From Diphasiastrum complanatum (Eukaryota > Streptophyta > Lycopodiopsida > Lycopodiales > Lycopodiaceae), in the NCBI GenBank assembly GCA_029204225.1, contig CM055095.1:22636006-22700005 (forward strand): a DNA stretch of 64,000 nt. Direction: 5' to 3'. The position numbers were made by a program, and so were the translations under genes. Below, one piece after another: positions 10,145-22,390 of this stretch; position 1 is the stretch's first letter, and every line of letters begins with the position of its first letter. The notes under the pieces are model-generated. The model did no database searches, was not told the DNA's origin, and worked only from the letters and a program-made list of their open reading frames with translations.

Positions 10145-13100
10145 TTTTCTTCTTCCACACTTCTAACCCTTGGCAATAGTGAATCAAACCACAATCTTTC
10201 ATGTCAAACTCATTAGACAAATGAACTTAACCTTTGCAATTAGCTTTCCATTGTTAACTGTGATGACAAGATCATCTAAATAGAGAACGATAACAATTGT
10301 GTTCCAATCCTCCTCGTTGACATACAGATTGCAATCTGTCTTACTCCTTAGAATATGTTGTTTTGCAAAATGGTCGTCAGTACGATGCGCTGGCTACCTG
10401 TTTCAACCAATATAATGCCTTCTTAAGCTTGCACACCATACAATCTTTGTCGTTCGCCTCAAAGCCTTGTGGCTGGTCCATGTAGATATCCTCTACCAAT
10501 TGCCCATTTAAAAATGCACTTTTCATGTCCATTTGATGCATCTCCCAATAAAAGAATGCAGCCAATGCCAAGACCACCCTCATGGAAGTCATCTTTGCCA
10601 TAGGTGCAAACATCTTGTCATGGTAGTTGGTCCTATAGATCCATTTACACCCAATGGAACGCTTCATTTTGGCACTTCCACACGATCCCATGTATATTCT
10701 TGAAAATAGAGTCATACTCTTCTTGCATACTTGAGGCCATACTTTCTCCTTTGCTACCTCAACAAATCAATGTGGCTCGTGTGAATACAAGATAGTAGTC
10801 ATAGGTGCAAAGTTTGTCTCCGAACACTCATGTTGCATAGGTGACCTCCTGGCACCTTGCTTGTTGCACTCACCTTCTTCTATCATCTGCCCTCGTTTCA
10901 CCGTTTGCCAATACCACCTTGGTAGACTCTGAAGGGGGGTGATGAAGATAGTAGTCATAGGTGCAAAGTTTGTCTCCGAACTCTCATGTTGCATAGGTTT
11001 CCTATAAGACCTCCTCGCACCTTGCTTGTTGCACTCACCTTCTTCTGTCATTTGTCTTTGTCTCATTGTTGCCAATACCACTTTGGTAGACTTTGAAGGG
11101 GGGAGTGATGAAGATGGTGACCTTGTAACCCATGGAACTTCCCTATCCTCTTTCTTATAGCCTCCTCTGTCTCATCCTCATGCTCATGCACAGGATCATA
11201 CTCTTGCACATGACTATCTTGAATCTTCCTAATGCCCTCTCAAAGCTGGGTCTTCATGATTGGAATCAATTATTTTGGAATGAATTCACTTATGTCCATC
11301 TTCTCATGCTCTTCCAGACGAGGTAACTGATCATTATCAAAGATCACATCTTGGCTCATGATCCTCTTCTTGTTGGTCAGATCATATAGTCTATAGGCCT
11401 TCTCTTCATTGTATCCCAAAAAGATACACTTGGATGATTTTGCATCCAATTCTTCCTATCATCCTTGGGAGTATGAACATACGCCGTAGAACCAAACACC
11501 CACAAAGCTCCCATTTTGGGCTTGATAACATTGAATGCCTCCTCTGGTGGCTTTGCTTCCATAACTTTTGACAGACTTCGAATCAAAAGAAAAACAATTG
11601 TTTCAAGTGCTCCGGCCCAAAAAGAGTTTGGCAACCCCTTTGCCTTGAGCATGTTTTGAGCACACTCAACTATGATTCAGATCTTCCTCTCATGTACGCC
11701 GTTCTGCTGGGGTGTGTATGGAGCAGTCAATTTTCTTTTGAAACCATTTGCCTTGCAAAATTGAAAAAATTCACCAGTACTGTATTCACCACCACCATCT
11801 AATTTGAGCATCTTTATCCTCTTCCTTGTTTGATTTTTCATTTTTGCTTCAAAAAATATGCCCAAACCTCGCTAGAGAAGTCATCTACAAAGGTCATGAA
11901 GTAATATGCCCCCCTGCAGATTTAGTTTGCGTTGGCCCCCAAAAGTCTAAATGGATCAACTCAAGCATCTCCTTCGCTCTGGTAGCGCTTCCCCTAGGAA
12001 ACTTTTGCCACGGCTACTGACAAACTGATGAGCTTGGCATTGATGGAAGCCCCACTACCATATTGTGCTTGCTTAGCACCTGCATGCTTTGGTAACTATG
12101 ATGGCCATACTTTTCATGCCACAACCTATCCACGTCATCCTCTTTGGTTGTGTAAGCATGTTGATTTGGGATAGTTGTATAATTTTATAGAGGCCATCTT
12201 CCTACATCCCCTTGGCTACAACCTTCATACTATCACCTTTGTCCTTGACAAGACAAGCTGAATCGTCAAATTCAACATTCATATTTTGCTTGGTGATAGT
12301 AACAACTAAAAAAAGGTTCTTTGCAAGCCCCAGTACATAAAAGACATTCATAATGACATTCACTCCTGATGGAAGCCTGACTAGAACTATGCCCTTTCCC
12401 TGACCTTGTGTGTAGAATTGTCACGCAAGCATAACTCCTATCATCACCTAACTCTTCCAAGGAAGTAAACGAATCCTTGTGAGGAGTCATGTGCTTTGAA
12501 GCACCAAAGTCAATGTATCATCCACCGTAAGGGTTTGTGTAGCCACTGTAGCAAAGAGAAGCTCAATTTGCTTTATGTCAGTCATCCTGCTCTTCCTTTG
12601 CAACTGCATCTGAATAATTTCCAAATTGCTTCTTGGATCTTTTTTCTTGATCAGCTTGTTTCTCCTTGAGTCCTTGCACTCAAAAGTAGAATGGACATAC
12701 TTTTTGCAATAGTTGCAATTCCCTTTCCAACAACGTGTAGAAGAGGAATTTGAGGTTTGTCCACCATTTGACAATTGCAGATTTTTCATGCTTTGCTCCA
12801 AGTCCTATGATGATTCCTTCAGTTTGCCTGTACCTTTCTTCTTGTCCTTGGCAAACTATTGCTTCTTCTTAAAACCAAAGGCATGCTCTTGAAGATCCTC
12901 CCTTTGAGAGAGGTTAAACCCTTATCACCTCCTCTTGTTTCAAAAGACCACACAGTTCTTCAAATGTAGGGATTCTATCCCTGGCATAAATCATCATCAA
13001 ATAATTTTGAAAGGAAGCGAGTTATTCAAAACTAACGGCATTGTCAGCAACATGCTCTCCAATAGCTACAAGCTGATATTTAAAATCTTGGATCTTTGTG

Positions 13101-13335
13101 AGATGATCAGTGATTTAACTCCCTAAATCCATCTTGAGAGAATGAAGCTTGTTTTTTAAATAGAGAACCCTTGTTATGTTGGCAATTAAACATGGATTTG
13201 AGAATTGCTCAAGCTTGATATGGTCCTCTTGCCTCTCTTATGTGAGGGACAATGCTATCCTTCACTGAGAGATTGATAATTCTGTGGGCCCTCTTACCCC
13301 TCTTGATATAGTCCTTCAAATCAGGCTCAAAAGTA
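10145..13335 (-). pseudogene. Copia-1: degenerate Ty1/copia gag-pol, 3' part deleted
   Basis: Reading from right to left, the relic shows gag (about 13330-12800, words like HLTKIQDFKYQLVAIGEH), then a CCHC-like knuckle (CNYCKKYVHSTFEC, near 12700; the usual Gly before His is lost). A protease-like IDFGASKHMT follows near 12510. Integrase core is at 11865-11677 (LDGGGEYSTGEFFQFC, TPQQNGVHERK), with a C-terminal integrase region at 11652-11380. The N-terminal half of reverse transcriptase is at 10715-10380 (GCKWIYR, MDMKSAFLNG, MDQPQGFE), and the YLDD motif at about 10290. After a GLEVW word the ORF stops at the left 80-bp repeat, so RNase H is missing. Many stops and frameshifts; not functional. 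It probably lies in the PP2A B' intron. Confidence 0.85.
10791..11105. repeat. Tandem duplication, 156-bp unit, inside Copia-1
   Basis: gatagtagtcataggtgcaa begins at 10791 and again at 10947, and each copy runs through cactcaccttcttct and gccaataccac to gaagggg. A third start (gatgaagatggtgacc) is visible after 11104. It sits in the linker between integrase and reverse transcriptase and arose after or during decay. Confidence 0.75.
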
Positions 13336-13375
13336 TGATCAGGTTCTCTACTTGTCACTATATCCCAACATACCT

Positions 13376-13455
13376 ACTTGCTAAAATGTGCAAAAGAGGG
13401 GTTCACAATGTATTTAATTGATACCCCCATGGCATATGCATAGCTTACAAGTTAC
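13376..13455 (-). repeat. 80-bp terminal direct repeat (right) of the Copia-1 relic
   Basis: Second copy of the 10061-10140 repeat in the same orientation. It lies just upstream (in minus-strand terms) of the gag remains. Confidence 0.6.
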
Positions 13456-16068
13456 AATAATATAAAGCCTAAAGGGGTAAAGTAGGCATTTATCTCAACA
13501 GAAGTTTCACCCTAGATGTGGCCAAGATGATGCTTGATCACAAACATAGAAACTAAGGATGACATAATCAAAATATCAATGCATCAAATGTATCCAAGAT
13601 CAAAATAGCTTCAAAGAAGATTGATACCGATAGACTTAAAACATGTATAGATGATCAAGATTACATAAAAAATGAAATATTACAAGCTTGATTAATACAA
13701 TAGAGTTATGCCAACTCTAGATGATTCAACTTGGCTACATATAAAGATAGAAAAGAGATCTACTTTAGGAATAAAACAACTCCTACTTATACTTGTTGAG
13801 GTTTGCAATAAGTCACCGAGATGCAATGTATGTGGTCCAATCCATGCCATCAACTCATATTGACCCAGAATTACTTCTAGAAGTGTGCAACCCATAATAA
13901 ATGACTTATGTGCATAGCAATTGGCAAGTAGCTTCTAGAAGCTCTCATTTGAATGTACTAGAGGACCCAAATTTTGGGTAAAGTGGGATTTTGCATATTC
14001 CTTCACATGTGGCACATAGCTTCTCGCCTAAGCTTAAATGCCCATTTTGAGAACATTTGAATTAGGCTTGAGGCCTATCATGAACAAATTGGGATTTCCA
14101 TATTCTTTCACAATGAGCATATGAATGTCCATAACAACCTACAAGGAAATGCAATAGAACGTCCCACAAAGAATTCAAGAGCAAGAGTACCTTTCAAGAA
14201 ACTTTGAATCTGGGTTATGAGGTCCCAAGAGGATTCAAACCCTAGTAACTACCACTAGTTCATTGACTCATTCCTTAAGTCCAGCTTGGCAATTTCATAT
14301 GTCCGCATGCTCCTTAAATTTACTCTCAAAATTCAGATGTGAGTAGTAAGGATTAAGCTAGACGTGGGCCTCTCCCCATTCATGAGACCGTGATCTCAAG
14401 GGGTGATATAGATGAAATCATGCATGAGTCTAAGAATGGAGCTATCATCATATGAGTTCTTTTCTTTATAGAAAATATGTAACTTTGTCACCGATTATGT
14501 CTTGGGTAGCTATAGGGCATTAGAGCTTCAAAGTTACATAATACAATTCTTGGTTGACATGGTGGGTTCTTTGCATGCTAGTGCCTCTAGCTCTCAAGAG
14601 TTGTGATATATAAGTTCTCAAGATTGTCTTAGGAGATATTGAAGTTATCTTACTTGAATGACAAAGTGAGGGCATTAATCACGTATAGAGATGATCAAAG
14701 TTAGGGATAGCATGGAAGAAGCAATTGTTGAAAGGTTCATTGCTTTAGAAGATTTGGCGTAACCAAGGTTTGCTAGACTTGAGAAACCTTTTGGTAAGCT
14801 AAAAACTATGCATGTTTTCACATATAAGACAATAACAAAGTGTATGTACAGTTCAACTTATCCGTACATTGAAATATCCAAATTTACAAGTACATACCCA
14901 AAGCACATGATTACACATGATAATCTACAAACATGTGGGTTCGATGATCAACACAAAAGTGCCTCTCACCTAAATTGCCCTTTAACACAACACAAGCACA
15001 ATATACCTTAATGGTGAGCGGGATAGCCACTCTACTACACGCATTCCAAACTTTCACATAGCACCTATGTATGCTTGACTTTCATAGCAACCTCTCTCAA
15101 CATCGTAGGTGAGCTCTCCTAGACGGGTTGGACTCTCTCATCACAACATCTCACTTCATATTGTATTGCCTAGTTACTAGTCACTGCTATGTTTCTCTAG
15201 CAGGACCATAAATCCTTCTAGTTCATTCACTTGCTTTATGGGGATATTGCACAGATGTGACACTTCTTGTAGATCACCACCACCCTAGGACTCTAGAAGC
15301 CTTCATTGAAACGTCACTTCCTCAATCACTTTCATGAGCGCCGGATCACCTCCCTAGAACATCAGAACTAGTGCCTCAAATTAGTGATAACACTAGCACT
15401 TCAATATAGACTTTTCTTGATTTATGACCATAGCTCCACATTATAAATAGTATCATGAAGGACTGCCTTTGCACAACATTTAACATGGACATAACTTCTC
15501 ATTGACTGAAATAAGTACCGTTGTTGGACACACTTCACAAATTGATCATTACAAAGAAGAGTCTTCAACTATAGAAAAGCCAGCACTAAACAGTAGTACA
15601 AACTTGTTGAAGAATCAAACGATCATACACTTGAATGGATAACTATCTAACATATAAAAAAAGGTCAGATATTATTTACCACAAAGTCACCAACTAAGAC
15701 TCCTTAAGCATATAACTCCATATGAATAACCTTTTTAAGAATGACCTTTTCACAAAGCAAGCCTTGAATACATTGCAAACATGTCCACCTTCTGTGCAAT
15801 ACTAGAGCTGATCCTTATATGTTCGCTTATCACCCAATTGCAAGAGAACTATGTTAGATGAGATTGGTAAGTAGCACTGAAAAGTACACATGAAAACCTA
15901 GTAAAGATATTTCATCCCCATATGCATAACCATTCTAATCAGAACAAGCTGGCATCAACCAGTCGAAAGAGTTATTTCTGATAAAGGCATAGAAAGTGCA
16001 CATGGGGCAAAGTTTAGGTATGTTCGTGCTAAGGTCATCTGTAAATCAAAAGCTTAAATAAAAGCTAC
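13456..16068 (-). other. Intron sequence of the PP2A B' gene (5' part); no other gene seen
   Basis: Begins on the minus strand with the GT at 16068-16067 after the conserved SSHFQ codons. I find no continuation exon (the family continues with VAERAL...) down to position 1, so the intron would exceed 16 kb if the gene is intact. The sequence is A/T-rich and holds no ORF I can support. Confidence 0.5.
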
Positions 16069-17289
16069 CTGGAAGTGTGAGCTATTCAGACAACGAGCAA
16101 TTTGTCGAAAAAGGGGAACCATACACCGCTGAAACTCTCCTGTCTGAGTTCCTTCCAGTACCTCCTCTAATTCACCCAGAAACAAAACCTCTTTCTGACT
16201 ATTTGTCAATGGCCAGTACTTCAGCAGTCCTGTAATAACAGTATCACCTAGCTTGGGATCTTTCTCCACAAATTGAGTTATACAGTAAGAAAGTTGTTGA
16301 TGGTACGTGGCAACGCACTTTGGCTTGTGCAATGGAATTAATGCCCGAACAAGAAATAATTTGTGCTCTTCCTTTAAAGGCAGTGTAAATCCATTGATAA
16401 TACTTCCTAGTATCTCAAGCAATTCGGCAATGCCATTATGCTTATCGGTCTCATAAATGAAACGATAAAAGATGTTGTTGATTGCCTTGCGAATGAAAGG
16501 GCGGTGGACCATAAATTTCCCATAAATTCGATGCAATATGGTTTTTAAATACTCCCTTTCTCTAGGATCTTCCGAGTCAAAAAGGTCCAGTAATTTTAGC
16601 ACAAATGTGTGATCAATATATCTCTTTGCAGTTTTAGCATCCGTCTCTGTTGAAACAACGTAACGAAGAAGGAACTCGTAGACAATCTGCAGGTGTGGCC
16701 AAGCAGGATCCATGCTTGGCTCCTCTTCTTCTGGATCATAACTATCAGACTTGCTATTTTCACGTGAGGATGGAGGCAAACTGCGAAAAAGGTTGGCATA
16801 CAGCATCTTCATTATGTCTTCCATCACAGCTTCTGTAAACTTGCCTGTCCCAGAAGTTACAAAATCCACTATTTCCAACAGAGTCTGGCGTTTAACTTCC
16901 CTTTCCCTGGCATTCTTGCTAGGGTCTGAAAAATCAAAAACGTAAGAGCAAAGGTAGAGTTTCCTCACAAAAACATTTAGCCTCTCAGAACTTGGAACGT
17001 CTCTGAAGGAAGGCAATGACTCATAGAAAGGGTTAGGGCCACCATTGGCAGGCAAAGAAGAATTATGCTTGTCCCTTGCGGTTGAGTTCATCCCTGGGGC
17101 AGATATGTTTGAAACTGAAAAAGAATTTCTGCTAACAGAAGCAGATGCCAGTCCACCTCGTCCTCCCTGCGCAATCCCTCCGGAGGCAGTGGATGCCCCA
17201 GCTCCCAGTGGCAAGCTGATTCCTGTATCATGATTCTCATTCTTGGAAGGTTTCCTAGGAATAAGCTTCTTCAACCTTATGTTAATCAT
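16069..17289 (-). CDS. Protein phosphatase 2A B'/B56 regulatory subunit, first coding exon
   Basis: B' (B56) subunits join the PP2A scaffold and catalytic subunits and recruit substrates for Ser/Thr dephosphorylation. This exon gives 407 codons. It has a basic start ([16 protein letters not shown]), a Ser/Gly-rich variable N-terminus (to about residue 85), then the HEAT-like B56 core. Hallmark words are [17 protein letters not shown] (about 107-123), [15 protein letters not shown] (197-211), [15 protein letters not shown] (245-259), [18 protein letters not shown] (263-280), [16 protein letters not shown] (286-301) and [20 protein letters not shown] (321-340). The exon ends after SSHFQ with a GT donor at 16068-16067, a position where I recall plant B' genes being split. 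The family usually has about 500 residues, so roughly 90 C-terminal residues are missing here and must be downstream beyond a long intron. No stop or shift interrupts it; this looks like a working host gene. Confidence 0.93.
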
Positions 17290-18120
17290 ATCTGCATACC
17301 CTTTTTTCAGTCTGCGTCCAGCTTACCACATTCCACTGCCACTGCAACAAGAAAAATTACATACACATGATTTGTTCGCTTCCACATCTGTGAATATGTA
17401 TGCATTGAAGCTCTGCAATACGAAGGCAGGCATACAAATATATCAAATTACTGCTGATTAAAGATGCCGACAGGCACGGAGGCATATAAACCCCTGGCAT
17501 CTAACGCCAATATAAGCTTATGAGGCCAGTACTCCTTTTTTGCTGTTCAGATCCACCATCAACTAAACTTAAAATCCCTCCATAAACTTAGCCTCTGATC
17601 ACTTTGCCCCTTCACAAGAACTCCCACATGCCGCTGTTCAAAAACAATGCCTAAAGGTGTTTGGGAAGTTGCCAGGTAACCTTTCATTCCACTGCAACCC
17701 CACCTTACGTCCGCTCTATATCTCACAGAAAGTTCAAAATGGGATCCTTCAACAATCTGTCAGACTGAATGATCCAAAGCTTCCATCACTCCCCTTTTTG
17801 CAAAGAGACTGCTCAGCCACATGATGAAAATCAGAAAAATCCACAACATGCTCAGCCATGTATAAAAAACGGAAACCGAAACTCTGCGGCATGAGCAGCC
17901 GATGATTCTGTTACTGGAAATATTGAAGCAGTAGCGCCTAGTAAACGAAGAACGGCATACCTAGACATGCTCGCTTTTCCATCCTCCTCCCCCAGGCTCC
18001 TCCAGGCAAAATGATCGCAAATAGCACGTTTGAATAAGAGAAACAAAATGTGAAAAATAATACTCGCACTTTCAGTCTCCGATCGCAGAGCGAGCGAATG
18101 AATAAACGCGTGAGAGGCAG
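17290..18120 (-). promoter_or_regulatory. Probable 5' leader and promoter region of the PP2A B' gene
   Basis: Upstream of the start codon on the minus strand the sequence becomes richer in CpG toward 17880-18110 (gcgatcggag, acgcgttt, gcatgcc), unlike the A/T-rich flanks. A 64-codon frame at 18046-17852 is not a known protein and may be leader sequence. A 5'-UTR intron could end at the AG just before the start codon (tgcag-at-ATG), but the pyrimidine tract is weak. The transcription start is not determined. Confidence 0.4.
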
Positions 18121-18142
18121 AGTTGTCAGGAAAATAGGCCCC

Positions 18143-18167
18143 CAGGGGGGGGGGGGGGGGGGGGGTG
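18143..18167. repeat. G homopolymer tract
   Basis: A run of about 20 or more G after cccca, just upstream of the PP2A promoter region. Such runs are often misassembled, so its length is uncertain. Confidence 0.8.
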
Positions 18168-18699
18168 TGATAGGATCCAGATTATAGCATTTTCTGCATT
18201 TAAATATATGACAATGTCATTCTATACAGTATACGAGGATGGATATACGGGGTGTAGGGTACATACATATGTGGAGACTCGTAAGGCCAACGTGTACTTA
18301 TATTTTAATTTTACTTGTATAAGCTGATCCCCTTTTTTTTAAGGTGGTTTTAAACTAGTGACGAGTTCTTTTGCCTGGTCCTTTAACTTGTCGTCCATTC
18401 TTTAAATTTTTGCAAGTGAGTTGAGGGGGCAATGCATTGATCCCTTTTTAGACTTGGTTGGCAAGTGCCAAATGAAGGGCCGCAATTGGATTGGCCAGTT
18501 TGAACCCCTAAGATTTGATTCATCCATTTTTTGTTAAGTTGCCTCTAGTAACTCAACATGTTAAGCAAAGCGAAACCACCCTGATGTGGCTGAAACTTGA
18601 ACTGATTACGATGATAGGTGACCTCTCAAGTTGATGTGGGAGCGCTTAATCGTAAATTGTAATCATGACTTTGGGTGCATCCCACTTGGTGTATCCAAC

Positions 18700-19045
18700 A
18701 TCCTGGAATCTTCTCAATCATTGGATTATTGTGGGGCCTTCCTTGCCTACACCTTGGTCACCTTGGAGAATAAGCTATCCACCCTATGCCATAATAAGAG
18801 GTGTTTTGCTATGACAAGTAATCGTACAAGTTTACAATAGCTTGAAATCATTGGATTGTGGTGGGGCCTTCCTTGATCATAGTCCAGAATAAGCTCCTCC
18901 ACCATATGCCATCATAAGTGTTGCATTGACAATTAACCACACAATTTTACAATAGCTTGAAATAACTAGTCACATACCACAAAAAATGTAACCAAGTGCC
19001 ATGACAAGCTTAGAGCACAAGTTTATAGTGGCTTGAAGGAATAGG
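18700..19045. repeat. Imperfect tandem repeat, about 110-140-bp unit, about 2.5 copies
   Basis: Words tcattggatt..tgtggggccttccttg, aataagct.tccaccctatgcca, acaagttttacaatagcttgaaat recur at about 18717, 18850 and, partially (tagtggcttgaagg), at about 19025. No coding potential. Confidence 0.65.
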
Positions 19046-19275
19046 CATCCACCATAATCAATAAATTAGTGTGCAACTATAGGGACCCAAAAAGGAAGGG
19101 AGTCAAAGTAAGAAGTCTCCCAAGTTGAGGACTCCTAATGCCCAACCCAGATAAAATGTGTTTTCAGGTAGTAAAGGATTCCATTAATTTATGTGAACTA
19201 AAATGAAAATTCATCCCACTATGAAAAAGTCATTTTCCTAGAATTTACCAAGTACATAAATCATAGAACAAACAG

Positions 19276-19375
19276 GCAAAAATCTACATGCCCATAATTT
19301 TTTTTTTGTTTTTCACCAATGCACGGCAAAAATCTACATGCCCATGATTTTTTTTGCTTTTCACCAATGCAATAA
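19276..19375. repeat. Short tandem duplication, 50-bp unit
   Basis: gcaaaaatctacatgcccat...tttttcaccaatgca occurs at 19276 and again at 19326, differing mainly in T-run length. Confidence 0.75.
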
Positions 19376-19379
19376 TTCA

Positions 19380-21455
19380 ATTTATCGTAGAGAAGCATAT
19401 CCCAAAAAACTTTACAACACATCCAACTATAATGGTGGAGACAAGTTACTGAAATTTTGCTAATCTTTTACATAAGTAAATGGTTAATTTAAAGACCTTT
19501 ACGTGCTCAAAATTACATCTCACCCTAGTGGGCTCACCATACCATTTCTCGATACATAATATAGGTGCCAAACTTGACACAACATCATCCAACGTGGCTT
19601 AAAACTCTCCCTCAAACTTTTGAACTGACATGAAAGTCCTTTCCACGATGGAAAAGTCTCTTCCACAAATTATACATACTCTTGAACCATAGAAGTCCAC
19701 ATCCAAAATCACATGTGCATGTGCACATGCTATTGTTGGTTGAAATTTTGAATTAATTAGTATATCAAATTGTTGTAGAGAATGAGGATTATGCCGAATA
19801 TTTTTTTAACTCTTTTTTGAATTGTTTTGGTTAAGAGTATAAAAAACAATATTTTCTAGAGACTTTTGATACTTGAGAATTTGATCTCACCCGAGCGAGC
19901 TTGCCTTGGCTTTTCAAATGCCCCTTGCAAACTAATAAATTTCAATAGAAAGACCACTCACCTATATAAAAATTATTTGCTCAAAAAATTTATTTCTATT
20001 CTTGAAAAGCATTAAATACTTACGAAGGTTGTGATGTCGCGTGAAATTAGCAGCTAACTCCTAGTTTGTCAAAACACATGAAGAGAAATTTTGTCATAAC
20101 ACAAAAAGGGAAAAAAAAAAAATAGCACATAGAAATTGAAGGGCAAATTATGAAATTTGGGCACGACTCACCCATTCTTTTTGGCATATTATGAATTTCC
20201 AATTCTATTATTAAATTTTAGCTATAATAAGGGTCTCCCTTGCCATCTTTTATGCTTGGAAAAGGTCTTATCAATGACCTTCACACTAGGTGTAACGATT
20301 GTTCAATTATGGCTCAACCTAATGGACTCATCATAGTTTTATGACCATTTTACCGTGTATAAAAGTCACTAAAAATGCCATTTCCTTAATGGTGATTAGG
20401 AGCACAAACATACAAGATGGAAACCTAAACAACGCTTTCTTATAAACAAATGCAGAGCGTCTAGAGGAGTACCAAATCTCATCATTATTATGTCATGTGA
20501 ACCTCATATTGACCAAGACGCTCAATAGGTTACCTCATCTAGGCCACTACATGACAAGAGGCCTAAAGAGCATTAGAGCTCTTCTCCATGGAATGGCGAT
20601 TCCAGTCCAGACCGGGCAGGCTATTCCGATCGATAGTGGATTAAGTGGGTGGGTAGCAGGGCCCTATGAAGCGACTACTCACTAAAGAAAGGTTTTGAAG
20701 TTTCCATGGGGACACAAATTCTAGATGGATGAATGGAAAAAATAAGTTGTTTCCTGTCCATGAGGACGAGCTCTTATATCATATGTATGATGCAATGGTC
20801 TCATATGATGCTATATCTGTAGTGGTTGTTGAGACTTTTGTCTATTAGTATACCTTTGTGATTTACCTTTGCTTTTTATATTGAAGGTTTTTTAACCCAT
20901 ACTTATTGAAGCTTACTTGGTATATTGTCCTATATCACAAGAATCTATGCTCAATGATCCATATACCCCAAACAAAGAGCCTATAGAACTTGCCAAAGTG
21001 CAAAAAAACTCCCAATGTCACCTAAACAAACTATCAAAGTATATCGTTGCTCATAAATAAACTTATTGCACATCGCACACATGATGTGGACAAGTGGCAC
21101 TATGCTCCCTTATGCAAAAACACTTTAAAATATACTCGCATGTGTAAAAGATCGCAATCCACACCCACGTGGATAATGTGTATGCATTACAATCAAATAT
21201 TTTGTAACACACCTGGTCCACAAATTACATGTGTTGCCCTAGGATTTTGGGGTGGGTTGTACGTACAATAGGAGCAAGCCTAGTACAACAATGACTCCCC
21301 CTGTAAAGACCACTAGGGAAAACCCCTAAGATGAGATGGGGATAGAAAAACACAAGAGAGATCCTAGATCCCTCTTGGAGAATCTTCCTGGATCTAGCCC
21401 CCAAGCCATGCCATGTGATAGCAAAAGGAGAAGAGCTCAACTGGTAACCTAGACC
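19380..21455. other. Intergenic A/T-rich sequence, nothing recognised
   Basis: No supported gene. A 62-codon frame at 20497-20685 does not resemble a known family. Near 21361-21420 a phrase (ggatctagcccccaagccatg) resembles part of the Gypsy-1 LTR and may be a relic of it. Confidence 0.4.
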
Positions 21456-21460
21456 AAAGT
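21456..21460. repeat. Target-site duplication AAAGT (left) of Gypsy-1
   Basis: AAAGT directly left of the left LTR matches AAAGT at 31802-31806 directly right of the right LTR. Confidence 0.75.
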
Positions 21461-21723
21461 TATAAAGTCCTAAATCCAAGGATCCTATTCTAAGCATGCC
21501 AATCACAAGCAAGACAAGGGAACCTGATGGTGGACAAACCAACCCAACCAAACCTAGATCGAACGGATCTAGCCCCCAAGCTATGGATCAATCATTCAAA
21601 GAGGAATGAGGAATCACACCAAGAGCATCATGCCATTGGTCATGCTATCAAGCATACACTAGTGAGAGCCCATGCACCACTAGTAGTGCATTGTGACACC
21701 TCACTGGACACCTCTGCAGCCTA

Positions 21724-21728
21724 TCTAG
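21724..21728. repeat. Target-site duplication (left) of the nested gag-only element, TCTAG
   Basis: The uninterrupted copy of this LTR in the right Gypsy-1 LTR (about 31594-31612) reads cctatctgggccacg. The left flank here is TCTAG and the right flank (27284-27288) is TATGG, each one change from TCTGG. So a 5-bp duplication of TCTGG is inferred, with one later substitution on each side. Confidence 0.75.
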
Positions 21729-22375
21729 TGTGAAAAATACAGATCCTAAGTGGATCTAAACTCCAAGATCATTGGCTTGAATGCTTGCACTCCAAACTAC
21801 ATAAGCTAGGAATTGGCAACACATTCTATGCTACCTAGAATGCAAAGAACTTGATCAAAAAGCATTTATCACAAATGGAAACTTCCATAAACATCAAGTG
21901 CGGCCCAAAATAGCATTATACAGTCCATAATACATCAGCCTACCACTTTTGGAAAGCACCTAAGATCATACACACAAAGCTTGAACTCAATCACTACACA
22001 ATGCCAACAATGGAAGGAGAACCCAATAGAAAAATCTCTCATTAAGCAAATGAATACAATGGATCTACTCCAACCTGTTTCTCCACGGCCTACCTGCTAT
22101 ATATAGCTGAGAGAGATGACTCTCTCTCCTCTCTCTAGACCCTCCTTACCTAAAATATGCCCTATATAGGTAAAATTGGCATATATGTCCAAAATACATG
22201 AAAATGGACTCATTTCGAAGGTCTTGAAGTTTGACACTTCTTCATACTGAAAAATTACACTTACTAAAAATATCTAGACCTGTTTCACACGTGTGAAAAG
22301 TCAGATCCTAAACTATGTGCCATTTTTAGCAATTTTGGCCTAAAACTAGACAAGGAAATGTTGACAATTTTCACA
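21729..22375 (-). repeat. 3' LTR of the gag-only element
   Basis: 647 bp, TG...CA ends in both senses (minus sense TGTGAAAATTGTC...TATTTTTCACA). Contains a TATA-box-like CTATATATAG at 22097-22106 and a second, cctatatagg, about 60 bp to the right, upstream of it in the minus sense. Only three substitutions separate it from the 5' LTR. Confidence 0.93.
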
Positions 22376-22390
22376 CTCCCTCTTCAACTT
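22376..22390 (-). promoter_or_regulatory. Polypurine tract of the gag-only element
   Basis: Minus sense gttgaagagggag directly abuts the 3' LTR. It primes plus-strand DNA synthesis in LTR elements. The ORF stop codon overlaps its upstream edge. Confidence 0.85.

Noticed and set aside
17852..18046. 64-codon minus-strand ORF upstream of the PP2A exon
   Set aside because: More likely leader sequence; not in a recognised family, and no link to the PP2A frame was found.
20497..20685. 62-codon plus-strand ORF
   Set aside because: No family resemblance, no neighbours and length within chance.
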